DNA of 64,000 nt, from positions 43,787-107,786 of the forward strand of contig QANU01102866.1 of the NCBI GenBank assembly GCA_003254905.1. Direction: 5' to 3'. The notes under the pieces are model-generated. The model was not told the DNA's origin and did not search any database. It saw nothing but the letters and a program-made list of their open reading frames with translations. The position numbers and the translations under genes were made by a program. Positions 1 to 13,624 of this stretch are shown here, piece after piece. Source of the DNA: Nissolia schottii (Eukaryota > Streptophyta > Magnoliopsida > Fabales > Fabaceae). Positions within the stretch are counted from its first letter, which is position 1. Each line of letters begins with the position of its first letter.

Positions 1-696
1 GTATAGTTAGTCCAATGTGTTCCAATATCTTCATATGCATATATAGATTAATCAATGCATCATACATATACAATTAGGCAAATATCAAATTATATTAATC
101 AAATAATATTCTTTGCCTAGCATGCATGCATTGTAACACTATAGCACTTGATATTCATGCATATACGCATATCGACACAAATATATCCAATCGTTAATCC
201 ATCAAGCACATATAGAGAATTATTGGATATGTTCTCAAAAGGATGTTTCTCATATATCATTGTATGATGTGTAAGCTATATGAATACCATCAAGTTCAAT
301 CATACAATATCAAATGTATTCTATTTAGCATATAATATCCTTTTGCATTCTTATTGTCATTATCTATTTGTTGTGTACTTTTTGTTATCATCAAGATATA
401 TAACAACTAGGAAAACCTAGTTCTACAAATATAAGCATATACAATGAGCATAGACAATTAGAGCATATTGTATTTGTCATCATCAAAACATATTGTATTA
501 AACAATTGGAATAACTAGGGAAACCTAGTTCCACATTTACTTCATTGCTTAATTAACAAACTCAAGAACGATATTTTTGCAACTCTCTGTGGATACGATT
601 ATACCCGACTGTACTGCAATTGGATTCCTTGTGAATCTGAAAGCTGTAAAGAAGGATGTATTATTTTGAACGACGAGAGTAAAAATGCTTTCAACA
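1..696 (-). mobile_element. LTR-type retroelement terminal fragment, cut by window start
   Basis: Read on the minus strand, the element starts with TGTTGAAAGC at 696. It runs through a stretch near 560-650 (rc of caaggaatccaattgcagta) that recurs in plus orientation near 25,470-25,500. The flank at 697-701 is CCTAC, after which the ~175-bp satellite begins (acaacattcattttctcatc). The outer end lies beyond the window, so the TSD cannot be confirmed. Bases 1-540 are AT-rich with no coding potential I recognise. The 80-codon ORF at 549-791 is a chance frame across the element/satellite junction. It belongs to the same family as 25,416-26,927. Confidence 0.6.
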
Positions 697-3600
697 CCTA
701 CAACATTCATTTTCTCATCAAAACTGATTTCTTGGAATAATGGTAATAATTTGTAGGTCAAAGCCTTCTCTTTTTCTTGGTAAAGAAACATTTTTAATAC
801 GAGTCATGTTTCATACCCTTGAATTTATACTAAAAAATGATTATAACTTTTTTATCATTTATATAGGCTACAGCCTTTTATTTTCTCGTGGATACTAATT
901 TCTTAGAGTAATTGTCATAATATATAGGTTATAGCCTTCTCTCTTATTTTGCAAGAAACATTTTTAATAAGAGTCATTTTTCGTAGTCTAAATCCTTAAC
1001 TTTTTGCTCGAAAATGATTTAAGTTTTTTTGCATTTTTCATTGCCTACAACCTTTTCTTTCTCGTCATAACTGATTTCTTGGAGTAATGGTTATCATTTA
1101 TAGTCTCTTATCTGTGTTTTTTTTAAAGAAACATGTTTGTTACGTCTTATTTTCTATAGCCTAGAATTTCTACTCAAAAATTTCTCAGCGATACCAATTT
1201 GTTGGAGTAATGGTATGAATTTATAGGCTAAAGCCTTGTCTTTTTCATTGCAAAGAAAAATTTTAAATACGAGTCATTTTTCATTGGTTATAACCCTGGA
1301 TTTCTACTCAAAAACGATTTTAAAAAAGTTGCATTTTTCCTAGTCTATAACATTTTCTTTCTCAGCGATACTGATTTCTTGGAGTAATGATCATTATTTA
1401 TAGGCTCTAGCCTTTACTTTTTCGTGGCAATGACACATTTTTCATTCTAGTCATTTTTAATATGCTATAGCTTTAGATTTCTCTTCAAAAATAATTTTTG
1501 GAAATATGTGTTTTTAATAGCCTATAACCTTCATTTTCTCAACAAAAATGATTTCTGTGATTAATGGTCATAATTTGTAGGCTAAAGCCTTAAATTTTTC
1601 GTTGTAAAGAAACATTTTTAATACGAGTCATTTTTCATAAGTTATAACCTTTAATTTCTGTTAAAAAGTAGTTTTAAAAAATATGCATTTTTCATAGCCA
1701 ACAACCTTTACTTTCTCATGGATACTAATTTCTTAGAGTAATAGTCATAATATATAGCCTATAGCCTTGTCTCTTATTTTGTAAAGAAACATTTTTAATA
1801 CGGGTCATTTTTTATAGGCTATAAGCCTTGAATTTCTGCTAAAACTGGTTATAAAAAATTTGCATTTTTGCCTACAACCTTTTCTTTCTCGTCAAAACTG
1901 ATTTTTGGGAGTAATGATCATCATTTAAGGTCTATTATCAGTGTTTTTTGTTGTAAATAAACACGTTTGTTACGTCTCATTTTTCATAGGCTATAGCCTA
2001 GAATTTCTGCTCAAAATTATTTTTCAAAAATAACATTTTTTATAACCTACAACCTTATCTTTCTCATCAATACCGATTTCTTGGAGTAATGGTCAAAATT
2101 TATAGGTTCAAGCCTTCTCTTTTTCGTTGCAAATAAACATTTTAAATACGAGTAATTTTTCAATGATATAGCCTTGAATTTTAGCTCAAAAATTGTTTAA
2201 AAAAGTTGCATTTTTCATAGCCTATAATATTTTCTTTCTCATTGTTACTGATTTCTTGATGTAATGGTGATCATTTATAGGCTCTAGCCTTGATTTGACG
2301 TTGCAATGAAACACTTTTAATTCTAGTCATTTTTAATATGCTATAACCTTAGATTTCTCTTCAAAAACGATTTTTGAAAATATGGATTTTTCATAGCCTA
2401 CAACTTTTTCTTTTTCTTCCAAACTGATTTCTTGGAGTAATGATTATAATTTGTAATCTAAAGTCTTATCTTTTTCATTTTAACGAAACATTTTTAATAC
2501 CAATAATTTTAGCCTTGAATTTTCGCTCAAAAATTGTTTTAAAAAATATGCATGTTTCATAGCCAACAACCATTACTTTCTCATGGATACTTATTTCTTA
2601 GAGTAAGTGTCATAATATATAGGCTACAATCTTGTCTCTCTTTTTTTTGTTTGTAAATAAACATTTTTAATACATGTCATTTTTCATAGGTTATAGCCTT
2701 GAATTTCTGCTATAAAATTATTTTAAAAAATGTACATTTTTCATTTCCTACAACCTTTTCTTTCCCTTGAAAACTGATTTCTTGGAGTAATAGTCATCAT
2801 TTATAGTCTCTTATTTGTGTTTTTTTGTTGTAAAGAAACATGTTTGTGGCGTCTGATTTTTCATAGGCTTGCCTAGAATTTCTATTCAAAAATAATTTTT
2901 GAAAATATGCATTTTTTATAGCATACAACCTTATCTTTCTCATTGATATTGATTTCTTAGAGTAAGGGTCAGAATTTGTAGGCTAAAACCTTGTCTTTGT
3001 GGCAAAGAAACATTTTAAATACGAGTCATTTTTCATAGATTATATCCTTGAATTTCTACTCATAAATGGTTTTAATAAAGTTGCATTTTCCGTAGCCTAT
3101 AACCTTTTCAATCTCATCAATACTGATTTCTTGAAGTAATGGTCATTATTTATAGGCTCTTGCCGTGAATTTTTTGTTGCAATGAAACATTTTTAATTCT
3201 GGTCATTTTTTAGATGCTATAACCTTAGATGTTTGCTCAAAAATGATTTTTAAAAATATGCATTTTCTATAGCCTACAACCTTATCTTTCTCATCGATAC
3301 CAATTTCTTGGAGTAATGGTCAGAAGTTATAGGCTAGAACCTTTTTGTGGCAAAGAAACATTCTAAATATGAATCATTTTTCATAGGTTATAGCCATAAA
3401 TTACTACTAAAAAATGGTTGTAAAAAAGTTGTATTTTTCATAGCCTATAACATTTTCAATCTCATCGATACTGATTTCTTGAAGTAATTGTCATCATTTA
3501 TAGGCTCTAGCCTTGACTTTTTCGTTGCAATGAAACATTTGTAATTCTTGTTATTTTTAATATGCTATAGCCTTAGATTTCTCTTCAATAATGATTTTCG

Positions 3601-5650
3601 AAAATATGCATTTTTCATAGCTTACATCCTTCTATTTCTCATTAAATCTGATTTCTTAGAGTTCATAATTTGTTTGCTAAAGCCTTATCTTTTTCATTGT
3701 AAAGAAACATTTTTAATACGAGTCATTTTTCATAGGCTATAACTTTGAATTTCTTAGCTAAAGCCCTATCTTTTTCATTGTAAAGAAACATTTTTAATAC
3801 AAGTCATTTTCATAGGCTATAACCTTGAATTTATGCTCAAAAATGGTTTTAAAAAAAAATATGCATTTTTTAGAGCCAACAACCTTTACTTTATCGTGGA
3901 TACTAATTTCCTAGAGTAATTGTCATAATATATAGGCTCTAGCGTTGTCTCTTTTTTTTTTTTTTTTAAAGAAACATTTTTAATACGGGTCATTTTTAAT
4001 AAGCTATATAGCCTTGAATTTCTGCTCAAAAATGGTTTTTAAAAATTTGCATTTTTCACTGCCTACAACATTTTCTTTCTCGTCAAAATTGATTTCCTAG
4101 AATAATGATCATCATTTATAGTCTATTATCAGTGTTTTTTGTTGTAAAGAAAATGTTTGTTATGTGTCATTTTCGATAGGCTATAACCTTGAATTTCTAT
4201 TCAAAAATGGCTTTCAGTAGTATGCATTTTTCATAGCCAACAACCTTCTTTTTCTCATTAATACTGATTTCTTGGTGTAATGGTCATCACTTATAGGCTC
4301 TAGCCTTGTCTTTTATGTTGCAAAGAAACATTTTGAATACTCGTCATTTTTTAGAGGCTATAGCCTTGAATTTCTACTCAAAAATGATTTGAAAAAATTT
4401 GCAATTGTCATAGTCTACAACCTTTACTTTCTCAAGGATACTTATTTCTTAGAGTAATAGTCATAATATTTAGGCTATAACCTTGTCTTTTTTGTTGTAA
4501 AGGAAACTTTTTAATGCAGGTCATTTTTCATAGGCTAGCCTTGAATTTCTGCACAAAAATGGTTTTAAAAAATTTGCATTTTTCATTGCATACATCCTTT
4601 TCTTTCTCGTCAAAACAGATTTCTTAGAGTAATGACCATCATTTAAAGTCTATTGTCAGTATTTTTGGTTGTAAAGAAACATGTTTGTTACATGTTATTT
4701 TTCATAGGTTATAGCCTAGAATTTATGCTCAAAAATGGTTTTAAAAAATATGCATTTTTTTTATAGCATACAACCTTATCTTTCTCATCAATACCAATTT
4801 CTTGGAATAATAGTCAAAATTTATAGACTAAACCCTTATCTTTTTCATTGCATAGAAAATTTTTAAATACGAGTCATTTTTCTTAGGTTTATAGCCTTGA
4901 ATTTCTACTCAAAATTGGTTTTAAAAAAATTTAAATTTTTCGTAGCCTAACCTTTTCTTTGTTATTGATACTGATTTCTTGGAGTAATGGACATCATTTA
5001 TAGGCTCTAGCATTGACTTTTTCATTGGAATGAAACATTTTTAATTCTGGTAATTTTTTATATGCTATAGCCTTATATTTCTTTTCAACAATTGTTTTCG
5101 GAAAAATGCATTTTTCATAATTTATAACCTTCTCTTTCTTATCAAAACTGATTTCTTGGAGTAATGGAGATAATTTTAGGTTGAAGCCTTGTCTTTTTTG
5201 TTGTAAAGAAATATTTTAAATACGAGTCATTTTTCATAGGCTATATATAGCCTTGAACTTCTGCTCAAAAATTATTTTAAAAAATTTGCTTTTTTTTATA
5301 GCCTACAACCTTTACTTTGTCTTGAAAACTGATTTCTTAGAGTAATTGTCACAATTTACAGGCTATAACCATGTCTTTTCTGTTGTAAAGAAACATTTTT
5401 AATACGGGTCCTTTTTCATAGGCAGCATTGAATGTCTACTCAAAAATGATTTTAAAAAATTTGCATTTTTCATAGCTTGCAACCTTTACTTTCTCATTGA
5501 TACTGATTTCTTATAGTAATTTTCATAATTTAAAGGCTATAGCCTTGTCTTCTTTTCGGTGAAGATACATTTTTAATACGGGTCATTTTTCATAAATTAT
5601 AACCTTGAATTTTCGCTCAAAAATGATTTTGAAAAAGTTGCATTTTTCAT
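697..5650. repeat. ~175-bp satellite array, subfamily 1
   Basis: AT-rich degenerate tandem array. Successive copies of the anchor gatttcttggagtaatgg lie near 1072, 1197, 1371, 1549, 1724, 1899, 2068, 2249 and 2427, giving a modal spacing of about 175 bp. Each unit has three related segments of about 58-60 bp, beginning roughly cataggctatagccttgaat, agcctacaaccttttctttc and taggctctagccttgtcttt. Each has a tag(c/g)ct...cctt core followed by a T-rich run and an A-rich run. No gene is present; short ORFs are chance frames in AT-rich repeat. Confidence 0.9.
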
Positions 5651-8600
5651 TGCCTATACTTGTAGCCAATGACCTTCTCTTTTTCATTATAAATGATTTC
5701 TTAGATTAAAGACAATTTTTCATAGGTTGTAGCCTTGTCTTTTTCGTAAAAAAATTAAATTTATCGTCAATATGCCTTGGATTTTTTTTCCCAAAAATGA
5801 TTTTTGATAAATTGCAATATCTGTAGTCTATGACCTTCTCTAGTTCTCTAAAAATGATTTATTGGATTAATGACAATTTTTCATTGGTTGTAACCTTGTC
5901 TTTTTCGTCAAAAACCAAAATTATCGTCAATATGCATTTTTCGTAAGCCCTCGGATTTTTGCTCAAAAATGGTTTTCTTTAAATTGCTATATCTGTAACC
6001 TTTGACCCTCTATTTTTCATTATAAATGAATTCTTTGATTAAAAACAACTTTTCATAGGTTATAGCGTTGTCTTTTTCATCAAAAACAAAATTTATTGTC
6101 AATATGCATTTTTCGTAGGCTACCTTGGATTTTTACTCAAAATTGATTTTCTGTAAATTGATATATCTGTAGCCTATGATCTTCTCTTTTTAACCAAAAA
6201 TGACTACTTAGAATAAAGACATTTTTCAAAGGCTGTAGCCTTGTCTTTTTCGTCAAAAACGAAATTTGTTATCAATGTGCGTTTTTCGTAGGCGCCTTGG
6301 ATTTTTTTTCTCAAAAATGATTTTCTGTAAGTTGCTATATTTGTATCCTATGACGTTCTCTTTTTCACTATAAATGGCTTCTTAGATTAGAGACAATTTT
6401 TCAAAGGTTGTAGCCTGGTCTATTTCCTCAAAAACAAAATTTATTGTTAATTTGTATTTTTCGTAGGCTGTAGCCTTGGATTTTTGCTCAAAAATTATTT
6501 TCTATAAATTGAAACACGTGTAGCCTATGACCTTTTCTTTTTCACTAAAGATGACTTCTTAGATTAAATAAAATTTTTCATAGGCTGTAGCATTGTCTTT
6601 TTCTTCAAAAACAAAATTTATCATTAATATGCATTTTTCGTAGGCTTTATATAGCCATGGATTTTTGCTAAAAATAATTCTCTATCAGTTCCTAGATTTG
6701 TAGCCTATGACCTTGTCTTTTACACTACAAATGACTTCTTAGATTAAAAACAATATTTCATAGGTTGTCTCCTTGTCTTTTTCGTCAAAAACAAAATATA
6801 TTGTCAAAATGAATTTTATATTGTCAATATATTGTCTGTTTAAAACCAAATGTATCTTTAATATGCATTTTTTGTAGGCCGTGGATTTTCGTACAAAAAT
6901 TATTTTTGGTAAATTGCAATATATTTAGGCTATGACCTTTTGTTTTTCACTAAAAATGACTTCTTAGATTAAAGACTATTTTTCATAGGTTGTACCGTTG
7001 TCATTTTCGTCAAATAGAAAAAATTTGTCGTCAATATGCATTTTTTGTCGGCTATGGCTGTGGATTTTTTTTTTCTCAAAAATGATTTTCTATAAATTGT
7101 TATACCTATAGCTTTACGACCTTCTCTTTTTCGCTATAAATGACTTAGATTAAAGACAATATTTCATTGGTTCTAGCCTTGCCTTTTTGGTCAAAAACAA
7201 AATATATTGTCAATATGAATTTTATATAGGTTATAGCCTTGGATTTTCGCTCAAAAATTATTTTCTGTAAATTGCAATATGTGTAACCCATAACCTTCGC
7301 TTTTTTACTATAAATGACTTCTTATATTAAAGATAAATTTTCATAAGTTGTAGCCTTTTCTTTTTCGTCAAAAAATATATTTATTGTCAATATGCATTTT
7401 TCATAGGCAATAATCTTGGATTTTTATTCAAAAATGATTTTCAATAAATTGCAATATCTTTAGCCTATGACTTTTTATTTTTCACTAAAAATGACTTCTT
7501 ATATAAAAGACAATTTTTCATAGGTTGTAGCGTTGTCTTTTTTGTCAAAAATAAACTTTGTCATCAATATGCATTTTTCATCATCTATAGTCTTGGATTT
7601 TTTCTCAAAAATCATTTTCTTTAAATTGCTATATCTATAGCTATGACCTTCACTTTTTCACTATAAATGACTACTTATATTAAAGACAATATGTCATAAG
7701 TTGTAGCCTTGTCTTTTTCATCAAAAACAAAATATATTGTCAATATGAATTTTTCATTGGCTATCGCCTTGGATTTTCGCTCAAAAATGATTTTCTATAA
7801 ATTACAATATGTGTAGCCTGTGACCTTTGCTTTTTCGCTATAAATGACTTCTAAGATTAAAGTCAGATTTTCATAGGCTGTAGCCTTGTCTTTTTCGTCA
7901 AAAATTATATTTATCGTCAATTTGCATTTTTCGTAGGCATAAATCTTGGGTTTTTGCTCAAGAATGATTTTCATTAAATTGCAATCTGTGTGGCCAGTGA
8001 CCTTATCTTTTTAAATAAAGATGACTTCTTAGATTAAAGACAAAATTATATAGGATGTAGCCTTATCGTTCTCGTTCAAAACAAAATTTATCGTCAATAT
8101 ACATTTTTCGTAGGCCTTGAATTTTCGCACAAAAATGATTTTTTTGTAAATTGCAATATATTTAGCCTATGACATTTTCGTTTTCGCTAAAAATCACTTC
8201 TTATATGAAAGACAATTTTTCATAGGCTGTAGCATTGTCTTTTTCGTTAAAAACAAAACTTATCGTCAATATGCATTTTTTATAAGCTATAACCTTGGAT
8301 TTTTACTCAAAAATGATTTCCTATCAGTTGCTATATTTGTAGCCTTGAACCTTATCTTTTACACAACAAATGACTTCTTAGATTAAAGACAATATTTCAT
8401 AGGATGTAACCTTCTCTTTTTCATCAAAAAAAAATATATTGTCAATATTAATTTTTCTTATGCTATAGCCTTGGATTTTTGCTCGAAAATGATTTTCTGT
8501 AAATTGCAATATGTGTAGCCTGTGACCTTCACTTTTTCACTATAAATGACTTATAAGATTAAAGTAAGATTTTCATAGGTTTGTAGCCTTGTTTTTTTCG

Positions 8601-10619
8601 TCAAAAATTATATTATCATTAATATGCATTTTTCATAGCCAATAATCTTGGATTTTTGCTTAAAAATAATTTTTTGTAAATTGAAATCTGTGTAGCCCGT
8701 GACCTTTTCTTTTTAAATAAAGATAACTTCTTAGATTAAAGACAATATTTCATAGACTGTAGCCTTGTCTTTTTCATCAAATATTATATTTATCGTCAAT
8801 ATGCATATTTCATAGGCATAACCTTGGATTTTTGCTCAAAATTGATTTTCTGTAAATTGTAATCTGTTTAGCCTGTGACCTTCTCTTTTTAACTAAAGAT
8901 GAGCTACGATTAAAGACAATATTTCATAGGGGTTAGCATTGTCTTTCTCGGCAAAAACAAAATTTATCATCAATATGCATTTTTCATGGCCTATAGCCTT
9001 GGATTTTTGCCCAAAAATGATTTTCTGTCAGTTGTTATATTTGCTGCCTATGATCTTCTCTTTTTCATTAAAAATGACCTCTTATAGACAATATTCCATA
9101 GGTTGTAGCCTGTCTTTTTCGTCCAAAACAAAATTTATCGTGAATATGCATTTTTCATAAGCTATAGCCTTGGATTTTCCTCAAAAATGATTTTATGTAA
9201 ATTACAATATGTGTAGCCTGTGACCTTCTCTTCTTCACTATAAATGACTTCTTATATTCAAGACAAATTTTCATAGGCGGAAGCCCCTCTTTTCTATCAA
9301 AAACAAAATGTATTGTTAATATGCATTTATTGTTGGCCTTGGATTTTTGCAGAAAAATGATTTTTTTGTTAATTGTAGTATCTGTAGCCTATGACCTTCT
9401 TTTTTTCACTAAAAATGACTTCTAAGATGAAAGAGTGTTTTTCATAGGCTGTAGCATTTGCTTTTTCATCATAAACAAAATTTGTCATCAATATGCATTT
9501 TTCGTCAGCTATAGGCTTGGATTTTTTTTCAAAAATGATTTTCTGTAAATTGCTATATCTATAGCCTATGACCTTATCTTTTTCACTATAAATGACTTCT
9601 TAGATTAAAGAAAATATTTCATAGATTGTAGCCTTGTCTTTTTCGTCAAAAACAAAATATATTGTCAATATGAATTTTTCGTAGGAGCCTTGGATTTTTG
9701 CTAAACAATGATTTTTTGTAAATTACAATATGTGTAGCCTGTGACCTCACTTTTTCACTATAAATAACTTATAAATATTAAAGTCGAATTTTCATAGGTT
9801 GTAGCCTTGTCTTTTTCATCAACAATTATATTTATCGTCAATATGCATTTTTCGTCGACTATAACCAAGATTTTTTTTCTCAAAAATGATTTTATGTAAA
9901 TTGCTATATTTATAGCCTATGGCCTTCTCTTTTTCACTATAAATAACTTCTTATATTAAAGAAAATATTTCATAGACTATAGCCTTGCCTTTTTCGTCAA
10001 AAACAAAATATATTGTCAATATGAATTTTTCATAAGCAACCTTGGATTTTTGCTCAAAAATGAGTTTTGTAAATTACAATATGTGTAGTCTGTGACCTCT
10101 TTTTCACTATAAATTATTTCTAAGATTAAAGTTAAATTTTCATAGGTTGTAGCCTTGTCTTTTTCGTCAAAAATTATATTTATCGTCAATGTGCATTTTT
10201 CATAGGCAATATCTTGGATTTTTGCTCAAAAATGATTTTCTGTAAATTGAAATCTGTGTAGCCTGTGACCTTCTCTTTTTAACTAAAGATAACTTCTTAG
10301 ATTAAAGATAATATTTCATAGGCTGTAGCCTTGTCTTTTTCATCAAAAATTATATTTATCGTCAATACGCATTTTCGTAGGCATAGCCTTGGATTTTTGC
10401 TCAAAATTGATTTTCTATAAATTGCAATCTGTTTAGCCTGTGACCTTCCCTTTTTAACTAAAGATGACTTCTGAGATTAAAGACAATATTTCATAAGGGT
10501 TAGCATTGGCTTTCTCAGCAAAAGCAAAATTTATTGTCAATATGCATTTTTCATGGCCTATAGCCTTGGATTTTTGCTCAAAAATGATTTTTGGTAAATT
10601 GCAATATCCTTAGCCTATG
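5650..10619. repeat. ~175-bp satellite array, subfamily 2
   Basis: Continuation of the array with a different consensus: the third segment reads gacttcttagattaaagaca instead of the ggagtaatgg type, and the first carries tcgtcaaaaacaaaattta. The cttggattttt anchor lies near 7414, 7587, 7766, 7943, 8114, 8291, 8467, 8645 and 8820, a spacing of 171-179 bp. The change of type occurs over roughly 5.6-5.8 kb. It ends at 10,619, where a solo LTR interrupts a monomer. No coding sequence is seen. Confidence 0.9.
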
Positions 10620-10776
10620 TGTAACACCCCTACTTTTAGTCTATGCGATCGTCGTAACACTGGTTATAGGATTGTTATCTTCATTGGTTGGGATTACACG
10701 AAAATATGGACCGTTTTGAAAATCGTTCTCGTACTGTATCAGTTTTAAACTAGGAGCCGTGCGTGATCAAGGAAAC

Positions 10777-10813
<37 letters not shown>

Positions 10814-13624
10814 AACGCTGACGTATATGGCAGTTAAGGTGATAATATGAGAGGAAGAGTATAAATATACATATAAGTACAACCAAGGTCCAACATGTAA
10901 TTACACATTACTTAATAATAAGTAGTCACACAAAAAGTTATCACAGTCATAGATCATTATACAAAATATCTATCGTTCTAATGCAAACATCGTCACCTTG
11001 CTCCGGTCCTGGAATTGTCCTGCCGTAGCCGTCCGTCGCCTACCATGCATCACCCATAAGGAGTGGGGGTGAGAAATCTTCGTCCTCAGTGGGAGTCCCT
11101 AGCGTTACTTATCGTTTCATTACTCCGTTATCTTCCATGCCACTCAGGAGATCTCTAGGTGTTCATACATACTAAGTTCCTACTGATTATTATCTTTGTC
11201 TAGGTCCTAAATGGCTTTATCTACTTTACTAGGTGATTGGGGGATCTAGTCTTTCTTATTTAGGTTCTCGTGCTTATTAACTTCCTTCGCGTATATACAT
11301 AGGCCATCTCGAGGGTTCTCTTGACGGTACTTACTTAATACATAGACTTACATACAATTATTCATCATATATTTATGCATCACATATTCATTCATCACAT
11401 ACTCATTCATTATGTATCTTATGCATGGGGAAACTAGGTCTCTCTTACGGTTCCGGCTAACCGCTGAGCCAGGATAGCATCCTTCTTGTTACCTTTAATC
11501 CTTTTCATCTCGAGTCCTTCCACCCTTGTAACCGTGGCCTTTCGGTTACAACCTGCTTCTAACTCCGATATTGACGACGACCAGGCAGCGCTCTAACCTG
11601 GGTGGTTGCGAACCATCAATGCAACTAAGGTCATTATCGTCCATCAATAGAGATAACCATCCAACTGGTGGGATGGCAAGGGGCGCTCCTCTCGAGCCAA
11701 TCCGAGTGTGGACTCATCATCATCATCATCATCATCATAGTTAGGTGTGATGTCACCCTCATATCATTCATCTTTCCTTTCCTTTCTTTCTTTCTTTTCA
11801 TTAACATCATTGACGAATCCACCTTTTTGGACTAGTGAGGGGCTTGTCCGTAGACGTGCCAAGAGAGGGGGATTGCCCTAGTCATATAACTATGTACTTT
11901 AAGGCACACCAGACTATCTGGGGTCGGGGCCACTTAAAATATCACTGTTTCCCTAAGGTTCAGTTATAATCTTTTAAGACATTAGGTGATAACTTCTACT
12001 TATCTACAGTCGTCCTAAGCCTTAATGACGACCGGGTCCTCATGATGCTTACTATTATAAGTACAACACATACTTACATAGTTATTTCAGCCTTTTAAAA
12101 TTATTATTATTTCTTTATTGAAAATATCACGAAATGATGGTTAACAATTTTATGTACTATATTAATATATCAAATTATACTAACAGTAGCTATAGTATCA
12201 TAGCAAATGATTTAGTATACTACTTTGATATGACATCATAAATTACGTTTAAATATTTCTCTATCTTGTAAATAATTCAATATGTTTTAATATATAGATA
12301 AATATGTTAATATAATATAAGTAAAAATCAAGGACTAGCAAATATATAGCGTACAAAAACATTAGTATTATAACATAAGAAAAGCATAAATATAGAGACT
12401 TGCTAATAATTATGGCAACATAGTAAATTATCTGCTATAACTTATATACGGTTACTTTGTACACAGGAAAAACAAGAACTACAACTGGCGTTATAATTAT
12501 AATTCACGAAATTACATGGTTTTATGTATTAGATATAATGTGTAAAACTCAATAAGTACGTAACATAATATGATAATTTAAATAACTAATAAGTTGAAAA
12601 ATTTAAATATAATTATAATAGACATGATTCAATAACTTCTAACACCAATTGAATCCGTAACTATTCACATTAAATACATGGATGTTATTTAACAATTACT
12701 TAAACTATTAATATTTACACAGTTATATTTTTCTAGCTGCAAAAATACCTCAAATCATCCATGCATCATAATAAACATATTTTTCACATAAAATCTACTA
12801 AATCAGTTTCTCAGATATAAGCACATAAAATAACATAAATAGCCACATAGACAGTAGGTCTAGGGTTACCCACTTCCTAAGCGTCTTCTGAATCGGTAGA
12901 AGTGAAGAGAAAAATATTCTCGTCGTGTTGGTGTGCTCTTCCTATTTTTCCCGAGTCCGGCAGCGTAACCGCAGTGTGCACAACTGGAACAGAAAACTTA
13001 TGAAAACTGAGGAATTTTGAGGATAGATTTGGAGACAGTGAAGCCTCGGAGGCTTGGCTATTTATAGCCAAAATTTTGTCCTTAAAAAGAAAAAGAAAAA
13101 AAGAAAAAAAAAGAATAACGTGGCATTAAATGCATCAAATGCATTTAGTCTTTGCTGCATTACCTCCTTCAAATGCATTTAATTTTCCTTCCCCCATACC
13201 ATTGACCACGTGGGTTAATTGGCTAAAGTTTGGTTTTGAAATTTTTCGATCATGTTTGATCACGTTTGGTCGTTAATTGCTCGTGTACGGATATCCTAAA
13301 AATATTCCGAGCACATAGCCGTGATCTTCTAATTTTCCTGATCATAGTGGTATGTCAGGTTAAGATATTCGTGAATATTTCTCCGTGAGAGTATATTTTA
13401 CGAATACCTTTGGGACCTGACGGGATTTCTGATTTGGCCAAAAATTGGTACGGACCTTGCGGTATCCTGCAAGACCATGAAACAATTATTTCGATTGGCG
13501 TTTGAAAGAGATAACTCTTGTACATAATTTTTCCAGTCCAAATAATCGTCCCTAATGTACTTTTAATTAAGCAAAATTAGGATTTAAGCGAAATCTTCAT
13601 AAGGGGAAAATTCAAGATGTTACA
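10620..13624 (+). mobile_element. Solo LTR, about 3.0 kb, with perfect 5-bp TSD
   Basis: It starts TGTAACACCCC and ends GATGTTACA, flanked by CTATG at 10,615-10,619 and 13,625-13,629. The satellite monomer reads straight across when the insert and one TSD are removed (tagcctatg + atcttctctttttcac). There is no internal domain, gag or pol. The TGTAACACCC...GTTACA ends and the length resemble long LTRs of Ty3/gypsy Tekay/Del-type elements; that assignment is by analogy. It shares modules with the LTRs at 14.5-21.7 kb, such as ggggtgagaa...cgtcctcagtgg and a tactttactaggtga block. It contains an AT/AC microsatellite near 10,772-10,812 and a short ATC run near 11,716-11,738. Confidence 0.88.
10772..10812. 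repeat. (AT)n(AC)n microsatellite
   Basis: Alternating AT dinucleotides followed by ACACAC inside the solo LTR. It is a simple repeat with no other content. Confidence 0.9.

Noticed and set aside
697-10619. Possible CRISPR-like or coding tandem repeat
   Set aside because: Repeats are degenerate with no spacers and no long frame. This is an AT-rich plant satellite.
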